From assembly GCA_934776915.1 (NCBI GenBank), contig CAKVNA010000027.1:1-9303 (forward strand): a stretch of DNA of 9,303 bases. Reading direction: 5' to 3'. The position numbers and the translations under genes are program-made. The first letter of the stretch is position 1; every line of letters starts with the position of its first letter. The stretch is from an uncultured Clostridia bacterium. Lineage in GTDB: Bacteria > Bacillota > Clostridia > Christensenellales > UBA1242. Positions 6,507-9,303 of this stretch are shown here, piece by piece. The notes beneath the pieces are model-generated. The model did no database searches. It worked only from the letters and a program-made list of their open reading frames with translations, and was not told the DNA's origin.

Positions 6507-6535
6507 AGTATAACTCAAAAATTAAATAAATTCAA
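6507..6535 (-). promoter_or_regulatory. Sigma-A-like promoter of tilS, predicting a leaderless mRNA
   Basis: TTGAAT (6535-6530) and TATACT (6512-6507) are spaced by exactly 17 bases on the minus strand, with 4/6 and 5/6 matches to consensus. Only seven bases (6506-6500) separate the -10 box from the tilS ATG, so transcription should start at or one base before the start codon. The lack of any AGGAGG-like sequence there supports a leaderless transcript. Confidence 0.5.
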
Positions 6536-6671
6536 TAGTTATATGCAAAAAATTTTAGAAATTTATTGTTTTTATATGCGATTTCATATAAAAAATATAT
6601 TTCTTAAAGAAAAAACAGACTTTTTTCAAAAAAAATAAATCTTGAAAAGAAAACAAGTCCACCCCTCCAGA

Positions 6672-6735
6672 CCTCCCCTCTCTAGGGGAGGCTATAAGAG
6701 AGATACCCCCTCGCCCGACTGGGCGAGGGGATATC
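6672..6735. repeat. GC-rich double-hairpin element
   Basis: Two strong inverted repeats sit close together in an otherwise very AT-rich gap. The first is CCTCCCCT/AGGGGAGG (6672-6679 and 6684-6691) with a 4-nt loop. The second is CCCCTCGCCC/GGGCGAGGGG (6707-6716 and 6721-6730) with loop GACT, extended after one mismatch by GATA/TATC to 6702-6735. CTCTCT (6678-6683) can also pair with AGAGAG (6698-6703), offering an alternative fold. Neither hairpin is followed by a run of T on either strand, so they are not intrinsic terminators. The composition and structure look like an inserted dispersed repeat of the REP or MITE kind, but only one copy is in the window. Confidence 0.6.
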
Positions 6736-6748
6736 AAGAAAAAAGTAT

Positions 6749-6810
6749 ATATTTTCTCTTGCCTTCTTGTGTAAAGAATATCAAAAACATATTTTCTCGT
6801 GTTCCCTTGT
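6749..6810. repeat. Two imperfect 22-bp direct repeats with a 40-bp period
   Basis: The 22-mers at 6749-6770 and 6789-6810 both begin ATATTTTCTC and end CTTGT, and agree at 17 of 22 positions. They lie between the spoIIE stop and the GC-rich double hairpin. The left copy also forms an imperfect inverted repeat with CAAGAAAAAA just before it (about 6735-6762). Their role is unknown; decayed duplicates or protein sites are possible. Confidence 0.4.
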
Positions 6811-6850
6811 AGATGTATTAAAAAGAAAAAAATGCTTATTTTCTTCCATA

Positions 6851-9181
6851 TTATGCGTAAGAGTAAAATAACTTTCCTACAAGAACGGTCATGTCGTCTT
6901 GGGGATAATTTTTTTGGACTTTCTTTGCATAAGTCAAAAGATTGTCTGCCATTTCTTGAGCCCCTTTTGCTTTTGTATTTTGCAAAAATTCTACAACCTT
7001 TTCTTCACCAAGACTATCCACAACCCCATCACTCAACATCACAACATAATCTTCTGGACTTAAAACCGTTTTTGTTACTCGTGGTGTCACTTCATCAAGC
7101 ACTCCAAGTGGCAAACTGTTGCTTTCAATTTTGCTCACGCCCTCTGCTCCCTTTATAAAGCCCACAGTTGCCCCTTGCTTTATAAAATCTGCTTCACCAT
7201 TTTTAAGGTCAACAACACTCACATCAAGGGCAGAAAAAACATTATCTCCGTCAAGGTTCAAAAGATTATTTACGCTTGACAAAATTGTTTGGTCATCATA
7301 TCCCGCCTTATAAAAGTTTTCAATTATATTTATTGAAGTTTCACTTTTTCTATGGGCTTTTTCCCCCGACCCCATGCCGTCACAAATGGCAAGCATAAAT
7401 TTTTCGCCACCCAATTTTGTTAATGAATGAGTGTCCCCACTTGTTACATTTCCGCCCTTTGTTGCACTTGCAATGCCCACTGCCATATCATAGGTTGGAG
7501 CCGTTTTGTAGGAAACATATGTAAGCAAACTTTCTTCGCTTGGAAGCACCTCATCAAGCACCATTTTGCTTGGAAAGATTGAACTTAATATCTTTGCAAT
7601 CTTTTCGTTGTCAAAATCTACAGCACGCAAAATCATAGACACGATTGTTGTCTTTTCGTCCTTTTCAAAGCACACAACTTCGCTTGGCACAATGTCGTTG
7701 TAGGTCAAAGTTTCCATAATTTGTTTTTCAAATTTTGTATCCATGCAAACTGTTTCTTTTGATTCTTTTGACAAGTTTGTAAGAACATTTGAAATGCCCT
7801 TTAATTGCTCTGCAATAAGAAGTTTACTGCTGTCCAAGTCTTGATTGAGTTTTGCATAAGACCTATAATCTTCCAAAAGACTATTAAGCCCCGTCACAAT
7901 TTGGTTGAGTTTGCTACAGCGATTGGTAAGAAAACTTGGAAAGTCAATAAGTCCCACTTTGCCCTTTTCAAAGCCCGAATTTGTAAGCGAGTCAAAAACT
8001 TTTTTATGTTCCCCCGAAAAGCCTTTTAGACACCTAGACCGTTGTGGACAACTGTCACAATTATTTCGTATAAGTTCATTTGCAATCATTTCTTTAGCAC
8101 TTTTTTTGTCAAGTGAGCCTTTGACCATGTTTCTAAAACTCTTGTCCATTTCATAAAACACTTCTGCTGTCCAAAGTAGTTTTTTGCTTGTTTGAAGTTT
8201 GTTCTGATTGAGCATGTTTTTAAGAGTATTTTCCTCTTTTCTTACAAACATTTTTGCACTACACTTTGCCAAAATTCCACTTGGCACTGCAAGAAAAACA
8301 ACCCCCGCCGAAACACTTGAAACAATGCTCCAAACATTGTATTCGCCAAACAAATGCAAGAAAAGTCCCAGCGACACATCAACGCACAAAAGGGCTATAA
8401 CGCTGAACACCTTATTTTGCTTTTTGAACACATAACAAAACACCGCCGTTATGCAAAAAAGAGTTGTATATTCCAGTTGTCCAGCAGAAAGAAAGCACCC
8501 CAGCCCCATAACAACAGACATCACCACCGCAAACGAACTTGGAGCAACACTTGTGGCAAATAAAATCAGCATAAAACCTGCAAATTTCACAATGTCAAAA
8601 CTATAACTATTTACATTTTGCAAAGCACAAAATATCATTGCCAACACAAGCGAGCCACACACAATTTCGTCAACATTTAGGTTGAAATTAAGCTTCCTTG
8701 CAGAAATTATTTTTATAAAATTTAGCACACAAAACATAAACAATGTGTTAAGCATAACATCAGTCAGACAATAATACACATTGCTCCAACTGGAAGCATT
8801 GAGATATATGTAACACACTCCCAAAACACAGGATATAATAGTTGCAAGATAGTTTGGCACTCGCTTGTATTTTCTTTTAAAAAGATAAGAAACAACACTT
8901 CCACTGGCACTGCAAATTATGGAAAACACAAGCCCACTTGCCCCACCTTTTGATATTGCATTTGCAAAGAAAAAACTTGGCACAAGACAAAAAGGATTTT
9001 CCCCAACAAAACATAGTCCCAAAAAAATCCCATAAAAACAAGGGTCAAGTTTTCCCATAATTTTTGCCTTTGAAAATAGATAAAAAAGCCCAAAATATCC
9101 CACAAGTTTTGCTACAAAAACAAGGCTATTTTCTTTGAATTTTTTTGTTTCCATTGTCTTTCCAGTTGCTTTTTTTGTCAT
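6851..9181 (-). CDS. spoIIE: Stage II sporulation protein E, SpoIIE serine phosphatase (776 aa)
   Basis: Membrane PP2C-type phosphatase that dephosphorylates the anti-anti-sigma factor SpoIIAA, releasing sigma-F in the forespore, and that also associates with FtsZ at the polar septum. The N-terminal part (about 20-308) carries roughly ten hydrophobic segments. The central regulatory region (about 310-560) includes the paired cysteines in NNCDSCPQRSRC (373-384). The PP2C domain (about 563-773) shows the metal-binding acids: SGD (581-583), CDGMGSG with D601 (600-606), SDG with D718 (717-719) and QDDMTVLV with D762/D763 (761-768). The length is slightly below the Bacillus subtilis protein (827 aa), mostly in the N-terminal and central parts. 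The start is ATG 9181 with AAGAGG 8 nt upstream. The stop is TAA at 6853-6851. All catalytic residues appear intact. Confidence 0.97.
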   Translation of the reverse strand: MTKKATGKTMETKKFKENSLVFVAKLVGYFGLFYLFSKAKIMGKLDPCFYGIFLGLCFVGENPFCLVPSFFFANAISKGGASGLVFSIICSASGSVVSYLFKRKYKRVPNYLATIISCVLGVCYIYLNASSWSNVYYCLTDVMLNTLFMFCVLNFIKIISARKLNFNLNVDEIVCGSLVLAMIFCALQNVNSYSFDIVKFAGFMLILFATSVAPSSFAVVMSVVMGLGCFLSAGQLEYTTLFCITAVFCYVFKKQNKVFSVIALLCVDVSLGLFLHLFGEYNVWSIVSSVSAGVVFLAVPSGILAKCSAKMFVRKEENTLKNMLNQNKLQTSKKLLWTAEVFYEMDKSFRNMVKGSLDKKSAKEMIANELIRNNCDSCPQRSRCLKGFSGEHKKVFDSLTNSGFEKGKVGLIDFPSFLTNRCSKLNQIVTGLNSLLEDYRSYAKLNQDLDSSKLLIAEQLKGISNVLTNLSKESKETVCMDTKFEKQIMETLTYNDIVPSEVVCFEKDEKTTIVSMILRAVDFDNEKIAKILSSIFPSKMVLDEVLPSEESLLTYVSYKTAPTYDMAVGIASATKGGNVTSGDTHSLTKLGGEKFMLAICDGMGSGEKAHRKSETSINIIENFYKAGYDDQTILSSVNNLLNLDGDNVFSALDVSVVDLKNGEADFIKQGATVGFIKGAEGVSKIESNSLPLGVLDEVTPRVTKTVLSPEDYVVMLSDGVVDSLGEEKVVEFLQNTKAKGAQEMADNLLTYAKKVQKNYPQDDMTVLVGKLFYSYA

Positions 9182-9208
9182 CTTTCAAACCTCTTTTTTA
9201 GTATTTTT

Positions 9209-9237
9209 TTTATATTTTTTTGTGTTTTTTTGACCAA
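9209..9237 (-). promoter_or_regulatory. Promoter of spoIIE with a poor -35 box
   Basis: TATAAA (9214-9209) lies 17 bases after TTGGTC (9237-9232) on the minus strand and 27 nt before the spoIIE ATG. The -10 is good (5/6), while the -35 matches at only three positions, as expected where an activator is needed. In Bacillus subtilis spoIIE is a sigma-A promoter activated by Spo0A. I see no clear Spo0A box (TGTCGAA) in the visible 120 bp. The -35 hexamer is itself the last copy of the 11-bp repeat array. Confidence 0.5.
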
Positions 9238-9303
9238 TTTTTGACCAATTTTTGACCAATTTTTGACCAATTTTTGACCAATTTTTGACCAATTTTTGAC
9301 CAA
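9232..9303. repeat. Tandem 11-bp repeat array with phased A-tracts upstream of spoIIE
   Basis: The plus-strand unit GACCAATTTTT (TTGGTCAAAAA on the minus strand) starts at 9232, 9243, 9254, 9265, 9276, 9287 and 9298, with no substitutions, and runs off the window. The 11-bp period is near one helical turn, so the five-base A-tracts face the same side and should bend the DNA. TTGGTCAA is also an imperfect palindrome, so each copy could be a protein site. The array ends exactly at the -35 position of the spoIIE promoter. Confidence 0.92.

Larger units (their letters stand above)
6536..6850. other. Non-coding gap between spoIIE and the tilS promoter
   Basis: No credible gene lies here. From right to left it holds a weak U-rich hairpin just after the spoIIE stop (arms 6839-6845 and 6823-6829), which could end the spoIIE transcript. 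Next come a pair of imperfect direct repeats (6749-6810), a GC-rich double hairpin (6672-6735), and an A/T-homopolymer-rich stretch (6536-6660). The last stretch includes a stem of GAAAAAA/TTTTTTC type near 6610-6630 that could also act as a weak terminator on the minus strand. Confidence 0.5.

Noticed and set aside
6672..6735. Strong rho-independent terminator of spoIIE
   Set aside because: Both GC-rich stems lack a following T-tract on either strand.
6555..6737. Minus-strand 60-codon frame across the GC-rich hairpins
   Set aside because: It begins inside the hairpin element, reads through homopolymer runs and has no ribosome binding site; a chance frame.

Overview
The window looks like a stretch of chromosome from a low-GC, endospore-forming Gram-positive bacterium, most likely a clostridium-like member of the Bacillota. 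The reasons are a SpoIIE sporulation phosphatase, a complete three-gene GerA-type spore germination receptor, AGAGG/AGGGGG-type ribosome binding sites, sigma-A-like promoters and AT-rich spacers. All six genes I can support lie on the minus strand, so the window reads from right to left. The species cannot be named from the sequence.

Reading in the direction of transcription: the right edge (9232-9303) is an array of at least seven 11-bp repeats cut by the window end. It abuts a promoter-like sequence in front of spoIIE (6851-9181), the membrane phosphatase that activates sigma-F in the forespore. A 351-bp gap follows (6500-6850). It holds a GC-rich double-hairpin element that contrasts sharply with its AT-rich surroundings, a pair of imperfect direct repeats and a promoter for tilS. 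tilS (5153-6499) encodes tRNA(Ile)-lysidine synthetase. The next gap (4890-5152) contains a cluster of DnaA-box-like 9-mers, several palindromes and a possible sigma-G promoter. Then comes the germination operon gerAA-gerAB-gerAC (4889 down to 923), whose genes are joined by two 4-bp ATGA overlaps. GerAC is unusual: it has no lipobox cysteine and carries a Gly/Ser linker encoded by tandem DNA repeats.

Downstream of gerAC is an array of TTTTGCAC/GTGCAA elements with an exact 32-bp period (784-880). It is followed by a near-consensus sigma-A promoter (725-753) and a small MazG-type nucleotide pyrophosphohydrolase gene whose true start is probably GTG at 694. The left end holds a hairpin-rich untranslated leader (about 205-326) and the 5' part of a small membrane protein gene (1-182, running off the window).

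The functional theme is spore development and return to growth: spoIIE acts in early sporulation, and the ger genes build the nutrient sensor made in the forespore. tilS and the MazG-like enzyme are housekeeping functions. I did not find a clear new enzyme system. The most unusual content is non-coding: the 32-bp-phased palindromic array, the 11-bp A-tract array at spoIIE, the DnaA-box cluster between tilS and the ger operon, and the structured leader at the left edge.
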